Of a DNA stretch of 64,000 bases, positions 33,987 to 42,917 are shown piece by piece (the stretch's first letter is position 1; every line of letters starts with the position of its first letter). This DNA comes from Mucilaginibacter paludis DSM 18603 (GTDB lineage: Bacteria; Bacteroidota; Bacteroidia; Sphingobacteriales; Sphingobacteriaceae), in contig NZ_CM001403.1 in the NCBI RefSeq assembly GCF_000166195.2, positions 6,218,432-6,282,431 on the forward strand. The letters run 5' to 3'. The position numbers and the translations under genes were made by a program. The notes beneath the pieces were generated by a model. It did not search any database. It saw only the letters and a program-made list of their open reading frames with translations, and had not been told where the DNA came from.

Positions 33987-36440
33987 TCAATTTCTTACCC
34001 TGTTCTGCTCGCTGTCGGCGCTGCCTATCTCTCTTTTTTTGCCGGTTTTACCAGTTGTGCCGAAATTATAAGTGAAACCCAGCGTTAACGACCGGTTGGC
34101 ATTATCGTTATGGTAAGTTGCTGTTACATTAGGGATATTGGTGATATTGCCTGCCGAAAAGTTGCCACGCAACACATCGCGCGCGCTTAACTTAATGGTA
34201 CCCTTGTTATGCAGTATTTTTTTTGAGATTCCGGGATTAACCTGCTGGCGGTGGATATGTGTAAACTGTGCATCTTTTGATGGTGATAAATAGAAGATAT
34301 TGAGTTCGGCATTCCAGCCATGCGATAGGTTGAATTGATTGACATCGTTTAAATAAAAATAGGTGGTACGGCTATCAATTTGTGAGGATACAAGCTGGCC
34401 CTGAAAATAGTTTTGATCAAGTTCCGTATTTAAACTGAAGCTCCACCATTTAGCCGGACTTAAAGCCAGGTAAACCTCCAGGGCATAATGGATGCGTTTT
34501 CCCAGGTTCATGGAGGTGGCTAAAAAAATGTCTCCGCGTTGCATATCATATTCCACCTGGTAATCCCTCACCTGGTTATAATCTATACCTATCGAGAACA
34601 CGCTTTTGTAACTGTATTTCAGTTCGTATTCGGATGCGAACTGCGGCTTTAAAAATGGATTCCCCTCAAACTGGCTATACTTATCAATAATAGTCACAAA
34701 AGGGTTCAAGTCCTGGTAATAGGGCCGGTCGATACGCTTGCCGTACGAAAAATTCAGCGAATGCGACCCGGCTGTATCCAGTTTATATTGCGCATAGGCA
34801 GTTGGGAACAGGTTAGTATAATGCTGACTGAAAGATGAATCTGCACTGCGGGCATTGCCCAACTGGTGGCCCGCTACATTGGTGTTCTCTAACCGAAGGC
34901 CAATCTGCGCCGAAAATCGTTTGCTTTCTTTACTCAGGTTAAGATAGGCAGCGTTAATGTTTTCTTGATAGATAAAATGGTTGGTGTTATTGTTATCTAT
35001 GGTGCTGACGTTATTGACCACGTTAAAGTAATCAGCCGAATTATCGGTATTGACATAGCTTGATTTTAGGCCGGTTTCAAGCTTTGCCTTTCCCTTTAGT
35101 GGGTTGGCATAATCTGCTTTAGCCGAATAGATGTTGATATTGGCTGGCAGGTCGGCTGTAATGTTTTGCGTGTTGCCAATAATGCCTGCGCTGTTGTATG
35201 ATGTGTTGAAAAACGCTTGCTGCCTGCCCGAATTATAATTGAGATAATCGAGATTAAAGTTGAGTTGCTCTCCTTTGGAGGCAAAATCGTGGCTGTAATT
35301 CAGGTTAATCCCTATGTTATTAAATTTGCTTTTGGTACTGTTGCTGGCCGCTATTACCGAATCAGTTCTGCCAGTATTGTCGGATAAAATACTGTTAACC
35401 GGAGTGAAGTTATGCCCGGTTGAGTACATGCCCGTCAATACAAATCCGATAGTATTTTTGGGAGACAAGTAATAGTCCATCCCAAACTTCAGGTTGGGGT
35501 TATACGTTACCGGATGAAAAAAGGCCTGCTCGGTGTACCTCGAAGTTAAATTGCCAGCCCCGTCAAAATAGTTTCTTGTTAAATCTAATTGGCGATAGCC
35601 TTGCTGTATGCCATACCCGATATTGGCAAGCAGATTGATTTTTTCGGTGTGGTAATTGAGGTTCACACTTTCGAGGGTGCGCCAGTAGGCAGCTTTACCA
35701 ACGCTGGCAGATATCGATCCATTAAATCCCTTCTCTTTAGATTTTTTGGTTTTGATGTTAATCACACCCGCGTTTCCGGAAGCGTCGTACTTAGCCGGTG
35801 GGTTGGGCATCAACTCGATCTGGTCCAATTGAGAGGCCGGGATAGATTTAAGATAATTAACGAGGTTTTCTCCCGAAAGGTAGGTAGGCTTATCATCAAT
35901 CAACACCATTACCCCTGTTTTACCTTTAAACGTGATATTGCCGCTGGCATCCACAATTACTCCCGGTGACTGCTCTAAAGCTTCCAGCGCGTTTGAACCG
36001 GTATTGCTGATCAGCGCGTTTACATTCACAACCGTGCGGTCAATTTTTTGCTCTACAAAGGCTTTTTGCGTGGTAATATCCACCTGTTTTAACGATGTGT
36101 TGACGGGGGTAAGCAAAAAGGCAGGCAATTGAACACTTTGCCCCTTGCTGATGCTGATTGGTCCACCGCGGTAGCTGCGATAGCCCAGCATAGAAACCAT
36201 CACGCGATAATTACCATCCATTATCCTATCAAAATAAAAGCTGCCATCTGCGTTGGTCAACAGGGTTTTAACCGTTACGGAATCTTTTACGTTTAACAGT
36301 ATCACGGTAGCGCCGTCGATAGGTTTATGTTGTTCGTCTAAAATTAAACCTGTTATTTTTGCTCCGGGCTGTTGGGCAAATGCAAAAGCAGGGGCAAAGC
36401 ATGTCCATATGGTTAATAAAACCAGGGTCAATATTTTCAT
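33987..36440 (-). CDS. TonB-dependent receptor-like outer membrane beta-barrel protein
   Basis: An 817-residue protein with signal peptide (MKILTLVLLTIW...FAFAQ), carboxypeptidase-regulatory-like domain (about 25-110, ITGLILDEQHKPIDGATV), plug-like domain (about 125-230, with VLIDDKPTYLSGENLVNYL) and OMP_b-brl_3 type barrel. The ATG at 36440 was chosen because the signal peptide starts there; an upstream frame adds 17 non-leader residues. Such proteins are regularly found near ECF sigma and DUF4097 genes, as here. The ligand is unknown. The C-terminus is hydrophilic, unlike a classic barrel end. Confidence 0.87.
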   Translation of the reverse strand: MKILTLVLLTIWTCFAPAFAFAQQPGAKITGLILDEQHKPIDGATVILLNVKDSVTVKTLLTNADGSFYFDRIMDGNYRVMVSMLGYRSYRGGPISISKGQSVQLPAFLLTPVNTSLKQVDITTQKAFVEQKIDRTVVNVNALISNTGSNALEALEQSPGVIVDASGNITFKGKTGVMVLIDDKPTYLSGENLVNYLKSIPASQLDQIELMPNPPAKYDASGNAGVINIKTKKSKEKGFNGSISASVGKAAYWRTLESVNLNYHTEKINLLANIGYGIQQGYRQLDLTRNYFDGAGNLTSRYTEQAFFHPVTYNPNLKFGMDYYLSPKNTIGFVLTGMYSTGHNFTPVNSILSDNTGRTDSVIAASNSTKSKFNNIGINLNYSHDFASKGEQLNFNLDYLNYNSGRQQAFFNTSYNSAGIIGNTQNITADLPANINIYSAKADYANPLKGKAKLETGLKSSYVNTDNSADYFNVVNNVSTIDNNNTNHFIYQENINAAYLNLSKESKRFSAQIGLRLENTNVAGHQLGNARSADSSFSQHYTNLFPTAYAQYKLDTAGSHSLNFSYGKRIDRPYYQDLNPFVTIIDKYSQFEGNPFLKPQFASEYELKYSYKSVFSIGIDYNQVRDYQVEYDMQRGDIFLATSMNLGKRIHYALEVYLALSPAKWWSFSLNTELDQNYFQGQLVSSQIDSRTTYFYLNDVNQFNLSHGWNAELNIFYLSPSKDAQFTHIHRQQVNPGISKKILHNKGTIKLSARDVLRGNFSAGNITNIPNVTATYHNDNANRSLTLGFTYNFGTTGKTGKKREIGSADSEQNRVRN

Positions 36441-36633
36441 AAAAACTTGTGTAGGGGCTTGGTTAATGAAACTTAGTCGCGCAGAACCCAAGGGCCTACT
36501 TACAGGCCGTGAGGAAGTATCAGCTTTACTCAGAATTTGATAATCACCTTATGGTGCATTCTGGGTTGGGGTATGTATCCGCAATTAATTTAACACATCC
36601 CCATGCCCTTGAATACTCCTGCGGCGCGCGCTT

Positions 36634-37449
36634 TTATTTCGCTTTGTGCAGATAGATATTGCCGTTCATGTTTTTCATCAGGATTTCGGGGCCGCCACCA
36701 CCAATTTTTCCGTACACCGTTTCGTCAATGGTGAGTTGATACACACCGTCCTTTTTGCTTTTATTGATCTTGGTTTGTGATTTTTCGGATACGATATCAA
36801 AATCACTGAAAATATCGCCGCGGTCCGACTTTAATTTAACATTGGCTTTTAAAGCCGGTGGAAAGGTTACGTTGATATTGCCATTCAAGGTAGTAAATGC
36901 CATAGCGGCCTTGGGGTCGATATTTTTAAAGGTAACTGCCACATTGCCGTTTATGGTATTAGCCACTACCGCGCCCGAAACCTCATCAAGCTTGATATTT
37001 CCGTTTACATTAACAATCTCCATATCACCATTGATATTGCTTACCCAGATATCGCCGTTGTTTACCGTAGAGACTTTTAAGTTTGCAATACCCACCGGGA
37101 TCCTGATCATCAGGTTTGCTTGTTTTTGTGGCATACCCGAACTCACGTTCACACGGTTGTTTTTTTCCTGGGCCATAATATCCATCCTGCCGCTGCCCGA
37201 AATTCGCTTCATGCCAGTTTTGCGGTCGTTTTCTTCTCGTCGGCCTCCGCCCGACTGAACTTCGATAATAATGTCTTTTCCATCATAGCTGTTTACTTTA
37301 ACGGAGCCAAATACCAGGTCGACAACCAAAGTATATGGCTTGCCCGGGTCGTTCAGCGGTACCACCAGCTGTTCTGCTTGCTGGGCCATCAGCTTGAACG
37401 ATAAGGATAGGATTGTCAGCAGTATTCCTGCAAATTTTATTGTTTTCAT
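36634..37449 (-). CDS. DUF4097 beta-solenoid-like secreted protein (1)
   Basis: A 271-residue exported protein with signal peptide (ILLTILSLSFKLMAQQ). A repetitive body has MEIVNVNGNIKLDEVSGAVVANTINGNV and related turns, typical of DUF4097, a putative adhesin-like beta-helix. A related gene lies just upstream at 37505. Both follow the sigma and anti-sigma genes in one - strand operon, so they are likely targets or parts of that envelope response. Confidence 0.85.
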   Translation of the reverse strand: MKTIKFAGILLTILSLSFKLMAQQAEQLVVPLNDPGKPYTLVVDLVFGSVKVNSYDGKDIIIEVQSGGGRREENDRKTGMKRISGSGRMDIMAQEKNNRVNVSSGMPQKQANLMIRIPVGIANLKVSTVNNGDIWVSNINGDMEIVNVNGNIKLDEVSGAVVANTINGNVAVTFKNIDPKAAMAFTTLNGNINVTFPPALKANVKLKSDRGDIFSDFDIVSEKSQTKINKSKKDGVYQLTIDETVYGKIGGGGPEILMKNMNGNIYLHKAK

Positions 37450-37504
37450 GTTTAATTAATTAGGATTGTTTTTTAATATAAACGTTGCCATTTAAAGTTT
37501 CAAA

Positions 37505-38338
37505 TTAAAAAAGGTTGCCACCCTTACCAATGCGCACCTGCGTAGTTTTATTTAATTTAAAAGTGGTGCCGTTGGCTTTTTTGTCCTGTGTTTTTACTAC
37601 TTGGGCAGGTAGTATTTCTGTATCCGTAAAGTCGGTAAAAAACTTACCATTCATACTCTTCAATTGCAGGTTGGCTGCAAAGTTTGCCGGGTAAGTTACC
37701 TGCAGTTTTCCGTTCAGGGTATAATAGGATGATGCTTGTGGCGGAACTGAAAGATAACCGGCTGTTAAATTACCATTGATAGTATGCGCATCTGTAACAC
37801 CCTTGGCGTTGGCTATACTTATTCCGCCATTTACGTTGTTTAGTTTAAGGGCGCCATATACATCTTTCACATCAATCTCGCCATTGTTCACCGTCGAAAT
37901 TCGCAGATTAACCTCATTGGGTACCTTAACGGTAAATTCCAATCGAACCATGTAGGGTGTTTCACGGTCATTGGTATGGCTGCTCCAACTGCCGTTATGC
38001 GGTTTGGTATGATAGGGTTGGTCAATGTAGGCCATAATGGTATCAGCATTTTGCTCAAATCCTAATTTAAACTCCTTTTTGCCGGTTTCCACATCGGCCC
38101 TGTTTGGGGCGGTAATAACTTCGTCTACTTCAACAATCACTTGTTTGCCTGCATAGCCCTCCACTTTAACAGAGCCCAATAAATTGTATATGGCTACAAC
38201 CGTGCTGGCCGCGGGCTTCTGGAGGCTGAATTGTTTGCTGATATGATCTTTAAACGGTTGCGCGTATCCTGTAATCTGGACAAGGCAAAGGCCGCATCCC
38301 GCTAAAAGCGGAATTAAATTTCTTGTTTTCATATTCAT
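37505..38338 (-). CDS. DUF4097 beta-solenoid-like secreted protein (2)
   Basis: A 277-residue exported relative of the next gene, with signal peptide (LIPLLAGCGLCLVQITGYAQ) and repeated strands such as LKLNNVNGGISIANAKGV and AHTINGNLTAGYL. The pairing suggests an old gene duplication. It starts 6 bases after the anti-sigma gene and is thus in the sigma operon. A second in-frame ATG at 38332 is equally possible as start. Confidence 0.85.
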   Translation of the reverse strand: MNMKTRNLIPLLAGCGLCLVQITGYAQPFKDHISKQFSLQKPAASTVVAIYNLLGSVKVEGYAGKQVIVEVDEVITAPNRADVETGKKEFKLGFEQNADTIMAYIDQPYHTKPHNGSWSSHTNDRETPYMVRLEFTVKVPNEVNLRISTVNNGEIDVKDVYGALKLNNVNGGISIANAKGVTDAHTINGNLTAGYLSVPPQASSYYTLNGKLQVTYPANFAANLQLKSMNGKFFTDFTDTEILPAQVVKTQDKKANGTTFKLNKTTQVRIGKGGNLF

Positions 38339-38344
38339 TGGGGT

Positions 38345-39157
38345 TTAAATTAAAACTTTAATGGTTTCACTAATCTTATCCCGTACACCTTGGTCAAGGT
38401 TCTTTTGTTTCAACAGTTTTCTGAATGACCCTATCGACCGCTTCTCCTGTAGTTTAAGCATTACATCCGCAATGGCCGATTGCATCAACGGCGAGTCCTG
38501 TTCGGTAATGGATTGGATCAATCCTTCCCGCACCTCCGGGTGGCCTGCCAGTTGAGTCAACGCGTCCAGGGTGCTCAGGCGCACATTCACATTAGGGTCG
38601 TTGTTCAACGTAGCCAGCAGAGCGTCTATCACCTGTTTGTCGGCATGTTTGATCTCGGTGGTATAGCTCACCCCCCTGATGCGCTCGGATGCCGATGGGT
38701 TTTCAAGCAGGGCCAGCATCATGGTTTGCCTCAGCTCATGCACCTGCGAGGTTAGGGCCTGTAGTTGCTGCTCCTGGTTGCTTTTTCGATCATGGAAAAC
38801 CAGGTATCCGCATCCTAAGGTAACCAGCACTATCGCCAGGTTATAAGCCATTGGCCAGCGCGGCTGCCATTGCCACAATTGCTTCAATTGCTCCTGTAGA
38901 TTATGCCACCAGCCTTGATCCTCAGCAACCGATTCTTTATACGTATCCAGCATGGCCTGGAACTTTACCTTTAAATGTGCAGATGGCTCAGGTGTTTCCA
39001 ACTCACCCATCAGTTGCCACATTTGTTGCATGGTTTGTAATTCTTCCGCGCAATCTGCGCATCCGGCTAAGTGCTGTTCTAAATTTTCGTTTTCGGCCGG
39101 TGTTAATTCGTTATTGATCCGGTTGGTAAACAGATCCCGGTATTGCTCACATTTCAT
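38345..39157 (-). CDS. anti-sigma factor with zinc-finger and HEAT-repeat domains
   Basis: A 270-residue membrane protein. An N-terminal zf-HC2 anti-sigma zinc finger (Cys3 region, then HLAGCADCAEEL) would hold the sigma factor. One membrane helix lies near residues 105-122 (AIVLVTLGCGYLVF). The C-terminal third (about 165-270) shows HEAT-like helical repeats: DALLATLNNDPNVNVRLSTL and PLMQSAIADVMLKLQEKRS. It is the immediate downstream neighbour of the sigma gene (13 bases). The repeats face the periplasm if topology is N-in, where they could sense a protein partner; this is inference. Confidence 0.87.
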   Translation of the reverse strand: MKCEQYRDLFTNRINNELTPAENENLEQHLAGCADCAEELQTMQQMWQLMGELETPEPSAHLKVKFQAMLDTYKESVAEDQGWWHNLQEQLKQLWQWQPRWPMAYNLAIVLVTLGCGYLVFHDRKSNQEQQLQALTSQVHELRQTMMLALLENPSASERIRGVSYTTEIKHADKQVIDALLATLNNDPNVNVRLSTLDALTQLAGHPEVREGLIQSITEQDSPLMQSAIADVMLKLQEKRSIGSFRKLLKQKNLDQGVRDKISETIKVLI

Positions 39158-39170
39158 TTTGATATCCTGT

Positions 39171-39722
39171 TTAACGTTCCATTTTTACATAAATCTCTTT
39201 AAGCTCCTGCATCGCCCTATGCACCCTCACTTTTACGGCACCTTCGGTAATGTTCAGTATTTTGGCTATCTCCTGGTGCTTCAGTTCCTGGAAACGGCTC
39301 AGGGTAAGCACCTCCCGTTGGTCCTCGTTTAAGCGGGCCATGGCATTGTGAAGTTCCCTGTGGGCCTGCTTTTTTTCCAATTGGCCGTCTGCCGGTGTCC
39401 CGCCGCCAATTCTGTCGGCCATATCGTCCACGCTCTCCTGTTGCATAGGTAGCTTGCTTTTACGGGCGCTGTCTTTCAATACATTTCGCGCTATCGAGTA
39501 CATCCAGTGTACAAATTCACCCTCGCCGGTAAACGTGTAGCGGTACTTCAGCATTTTGTAAAAAACAGTCTGCACCATATCTTCGCTCGCCTCCCGGCGG
39601 TAGGTCATGTGATACAGAAAGCCATACAAGGGACGGTGATACCGCTCAAAAAGCAGGCTCATTTTGTCCAGGTCTCCGGCTTTCACCTTGAGCATGATCG
39701 TGTTATCGGTCAGCGTGTTCAA
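39171..39722 (-). CDS. ECF-type RNA polymerase sigma factor
   Basis: A 183-residue sigma-70 family factor of the ECF class. Region 2 has FERYHRPLYGFLYHMTYRRE and DMVQTVFYKMLKYR. Region 4 has LNEDQREVLTLSRFQELKHQ and a helix-turn-helix at IAKILNITEGAVKVRVHRAM. It heads an operon with the anti-sigma factor and two DUF4097 genes, and probably regulates that operon itself. Confidence 0.93.
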   Translation of the reverse strand: MNTLTDNTIMLKVKAGDLDKMSLLFERYHRPLYGFLYHMTYRREASEDMVQTVFYKMLKYRYTFTGEGEFVHWMYSIARNVLKDSARKSKLPMQQESVDDMADRIGGGTPADGQLEKKQAHRELHNAMARLNEDQREVLTLSRFQELKHQEIAKILNITEGAVKVRVHRAMQELKEIYVKMER

Positions 39723-39862
39723 TCAGTTTTGGGTGTTTGTTATATCACTGGAAACTTCGGTAAAATAAAATGGTTACAGGGAATTGATGTTTTTTTTATT
39801 TGGGGGATTTCGGACGATAGAATGCGGCTGGGATAATTGCGAGGATTTACATTCCGTATTGA

Positions 39863-39882
39863 AGTCGGTGGGGACACCGACT
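39863..39882. terminator. AGTCGGTG hairpin, left copy
   Basis: AGTCGGTG (39863-39870), loop GGGA, CACCGACT (39875-39882). It lies just downstream of the beta-propeller lipoprotein gene on the - strand. A second copy with the loop in the opposite orientation is at 41176-41199. Confidence 0.5.
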
Positions 39883-39923
39883 ACGGGGAGGGAATTCTTA
39901 TAATCTTAGATATTGATTGTTTT

Positions 39924-40994
39924 TTACTGTACGAATACCAAACCAGTTGCTGTGGAGGATTTAGTCGATAGTACTGTTTCCGACCCGTTTAACCAATATG
40001 TAGCTAATGTTGTATATTGTCCCGGTCCAGCATCAGTGCCGGATATGTATAAGTTGTTGTTAGGGTCAATACATACGCCAGTTGCCCTCACACCTACGCC
40101 AGTTGTTTTACTTAAGGTGGTAAGTACGCCATTTTTCCAATAAACAGCATTAGTGTTCCCTCCGCCAGTGGAAATATCTCCGGCGACATAAATATCATTT
40201 CCTTTCACGGCAATGGCCAATGCTTTTTGAGAAATTTTACTTGGATTAGGCATATATACCGCGACACCGTTTTTCCAATATCCGGCATAAGTGGTAGTTG
40301 TGACAGGATTACCATACATATCGCCGACCACATAAACATCTGTTCCAGATACTATTATACCATTGGCATATTCACTGTTCGGTAGTTTTATGATATTTCC
40401 GTTTTTCCAATAAACACCCTCACCATAATTATCACCTGAAATATAGATGTCCGAACCGGATATAGCTATTCCCGTTGTGTGCCAGAATAAGTCGTCATTG
40501 CCCCCTTTTACTGTTGGGTGCGGTAAATAATTTAGCACGCCATTTTTCCAATACACAGGTATTAAAGGATAATACCCTGCTGTTAACATGGTACCCGATA
40601 CATATACATCGGCGCCCATTAACGCAATACCGGTAACTTGGGAGCTGGTATTTGCCGGGGTGTATAAAGTACCAATGACGCTTCCATTTTTCCAATATAC
40701 ACATTCATTTCCATTATTGCCTGCTATATAAACATCTCTTCCCTGTGCGGTTATTCTTGGCGAGGTGGCTTTTTTTGTAGATAAATTAAGAACTCCACCG
40801 CCATGCCAGAGTGCCGGTGTTGCAAAAGTATCTGCAGCAGTTGAAAACGAGCCTCCTATAACATATAGACCGGGCTCACCGCCCGCTACAGCAACAGGTA
40901 AAGCATTGATATCTTGTTCGCTAGGCTTGCACGCCATAACAAAGCAAGCTACTGTAGCTATATAAAATAGTGAGAGCCTATTTACAAACAACAT
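39924..40994 (-). CDS. lipoprotein with seven propeller-like repeats
   Basis: A 356-residue lipoprotein with lipobox VMAC (Cys22). The body repeats a unit of about 40-55 residues, consensus GIAVSGSDIYVAGD...YWKNGVL. I count seven units: GGEPGLYVIGG, ITAQGRDVYIAG, IALMGADVYVSG, IAISGSDIYISG, IIVSGTDVYVVG, IAVKGNDIYVAG and VCIDPNNNLYISG. Six carry YWKNG or YWLNG and the first carries LWHGG. Seven such blades would close a beta-propeller, probably on the outer membrane surface. I recognise no named family. It is a single gene with a hairpin on each side. Confidence 0.8.
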   Translation of the reverse strand: MLFVNRLSLFYIATVACFVMACKPSEQDINALPVAVAGGEPGLYVIGGSFSTAADTFATPALWHGGGVLNLSTKKATSPRITAQGRDVYIAGNNGNECVYWKNGSVIGTLYTPANTSSQVTGIALMGADVYVSGTMLTAGYYPLIPVYWKNGVLNYLPHPTVKGGNDDLFWHTTGIAISGSDIYISGDNYGEGVYWKNGNIIKLPNSEYANGIIVSGTDVYVVGDMYGNPVTTTTYAGYWKNGVAVYMPNPSKISQKALAIAVKGNDIYVAGDISTGGGNTNAVYWKNGVLTTLSKTTGVGVRATGVCIDPNNNLYISGTDAGPGQYTTLATYWLNGSETVLSTKSSTATGLVFVQ

Positions 40995-41175
40995 AATACG
41001 TTTAATTAAAATATAAAAGTAAATAATAGCTTCGTATTATTACTGGGATAGGTAAATATTTCTGTAATAATTCGCACTCCCACCCAAGATTATGTTTGTA
41101 GGCTTACCCGAAAAAAATCTAATATTTAAAAAGTGATAAGGCGATATTTCAGGGCGTGATAGCTACTATTACCTC

Positions 41176-41199
41176 AAAGTCGGTGTCCCCACCGACTTT
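41176..41199. terminator. AAAGTCGGTG hairpin, right copy
   Basis: Perfect 10-bp stem AAAGTCGGTG (41176-41185), loop TCCC, CACCGACTTT (41190-41199). It lies 11 bases past the stop of the SGNH hydrolase gene on the - strand, as expected of a terminator, and shares its stem with the hairpin at 39863. Confidence 0.55.
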
Positions 41200-41209
41200 A
41201 CCACCTCCA

Positions 41210-41896
41210 TCAAATCTCCCCCTTCAAAACGGCCCAAACATTATTAGCCACAATTTTGGCCCCTTTAGCAGTAGGATGTATGCCATCAGCCTGGTTTAAT
41301 TCTTTAATACCGGCTACGTTTTGCAGCAGAAAGGGCACAAAGGCCATCTTATTCTTTTGAGCCAGCGCCGGGAATATTTTTTTGAAAGCAGTGGCATAAT
41401 CGGCTCCCATGTTGGGCGGTACCATCATGCCGGTGAGGATGAGTTTAGCATCGGGATATTTTGCTTTAACTTTATCTATAATGGTTTGCAGGTTTTGGGC
41501 GGTTTCGGTAGTGGGGATGCCGCGTAGCCCATCGTTCGCGCCAAGTTCTAAGATAAAAATGTCAACCTTTTGTTTCAGCAGCCAGTCTATCCGGCCCTTG
41601 CCGCCTGCGGATGTTTCGCCGCTCAGGCCGCCGTTAATTACTTTGTACGATAATTTAGCCGAATCAATCTTGGCCTGAACAAGGGCCGGGAATGCTTCGG
41701 ATTGCGGGTCGTCCAGCCCGTAACCGGCGGTGAGGCTGTCGCCAAAAAATAAAATGGTTTTGGTATTTGCTGGTTGGGGTGTAGTGGATGTTTGTGTAGC
41801 GGCAGTATCACTGTGGCCTGGCGTTGATTTGGAATTACCGCAGGCGCAGCTAAACAGGATGATGATTATTAATGAGCAATAGTGTAACTTATGCAT
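41210..41896 (-). CDS. tesA: TesA-like SGNH/GDSL esterase, lipoprotein
   Basis: A 228-residue GDSL hydrolase (arylesterase / acyl-CoA thioesterase I group). Block I is FFGDSLTAGYG (Ser54), block III GANDGLRG, and block V DGIHPTAKG with the Asp-His pair. The N-terminus has a lipobox-like LFSCAC, so the enzyme is likely a periplasm-facing lipoprotein. The ATG at 41896 starts the leader (MHKLHYCS); the open frame upstream adds an unlikely 17 residues. It is divergent from ybbA and ybbP homologues, the same arrangement as tesA-ybbA-ybbP in E. coli. Confidence 0.92.
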   Translation of the reverse strand: MHKLHYCSLIIIILFSCACGNSKSTPGHSDTAATQTSTTPQPANTKTILFFGDSLTAGYGLDDPQSEAFPALVQAKIDSAKLSYKVINGGLSGETSAGGKGRIDWLLKQKVDIFILELGANDGLRGIPTTETAQNLQTIIDKVKAKYPDAKLILTGMMVPPNMGADYATAFKKIFPALAQKNKMAFVPFLLQNVAGIKELNQADGIHPTAKGAKIVANNVWAVLKGEI

Positions 41897-42043
41897 AAAA
41901 TTGTTTTCTAAGTAATTAGTAATGATTTTTAAACATCCCGGTGACATTTAAGTTTAGCTATAAAGCTATTTTAGAAACATTAAATATTGACTAACCGGGT
42001 CGGGCAAATTAAAGCAAACCTGACCCACATTCCAAAAACATTT

Positions 42044-42745
42044 GTGGAAACCATCCTGAACATTAAAGATCTGAGTAAAACATATCAAAGCGGCGGACAG
42101 CCCCTCACCGTACTACATAATATTAATTTTTCTATCGAAGCCGGTTCAACCGCCGCCATTGTAGGGCCATCCGGGAGCGGTAAAACAACGCTGCTGGGCC
42201 TATGCGCCGGGCTCGACCGTTCTACCAGCGGCATAGTAGAACTGAACAATATCCAGTTAGATAAACTAACTGAAGACGAGCGCGCGCAGGTGCGTAACCA
42301 ATACGTGGGCTTTATATTCCAAAACTTCCAGCTGCTGCCAACCTTAACCGCGTTAGAAAACGTGATGGTACCGTTGGAGCTGCGCGGCGAAAAAAATATC
42401 AGGCCACGCGCCCTGGAGTTGTTGGATAAGGTTGGCCTGGCATCGCGCGGGCACCATTACCCAGCCCAGCTTTCAGGCGGAGAGCAGCAAAGGGTATCCC
42501 TGGCCAGGGCGTTTTCCAATCAGCCTAAAATATTATTTGCCGACGAACCTACCGGCAACCTTGATGCCGAAACCAGCGAGAAGGTAGTGAAACTGCTTTT
42601 TGACCTGAACCGCGAAGCCGGCACCACACTCATCCTGGTTACGCACGATCTGGAACTGGCATCAAAAACCCAACGCATTATCCGTATTAAGGGCGGGCAC
42701 CTGGTGGAGGATGTGCGTTTGGGGGCCATGGTTGATGGTCGATAG
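42044..42745 (+). CDS. ybbA: ABC transporter ATP-binding protein, YbbA/LolD type
   Basis: A 233-residue ATPase of the MacB/LolD group. Walker A is GPSGSGKTT, the signature LSGGEQQR, and Walker B with D-loop ILFADEPTGNLD; the switch is THD. It pairs with the permease 170 bases downstream. The start is set at the GTG at 42044, which gives VETILNIKDLSKTY, the usual family start. A TTG at 41987 would add 19 residues without family support. The YbbAP system is thought to extract or move hydrophobic compounds from the membrane. Confidence 0.92.
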   Translation: METILNIKDLSKTYQSGGQPLTVLHNINFSIEAGSTAAIVGPSGSGKTTLLGLCAGLDRSTSGIVELNNIQLDKLTEDERAQVRNQYVGFIFQNFQLLPTLTALENVMVPLELRGEKNIRPRALELLDKVGLASRGHHYPAQLSGGEQQRVSLARAFSNQPKILFADEPTGNLDAETSEKVVKLLFDLNREAGTTLILVTHDLELASKTQRIIRIKGGHLVEDVRLGAMVDGR

Positions 42746-42905
42746 TCGATGGTCCATGGTTAAAACCTGTAAAGTCCATAGTTGATAGACCATAGCTAAA
42801 CTTTTTTTGTGTATTTAAAAATGAATCCTCAACCCTTATCTTCATCCATGGACTATTGACCATGGACTATGGACCATCGACCATGGACTAAAAAAAACAT
42901 GGACT
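42734..42905. repeat. palindromic word-repeat tract between ybbA and ybbP
   Basis: Many overlapping copies of GATGGTCGATAG / CCATGGACTATGG type words, first on one strand (42734-42800) and then on the other (42845-42905). The two blocks can pair imperfectly into a long hairpin. It separates two genes that should be co-transcribed. Confidence 0.7.
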
Positions 42906-42917
42906 AAAAATTACAAA

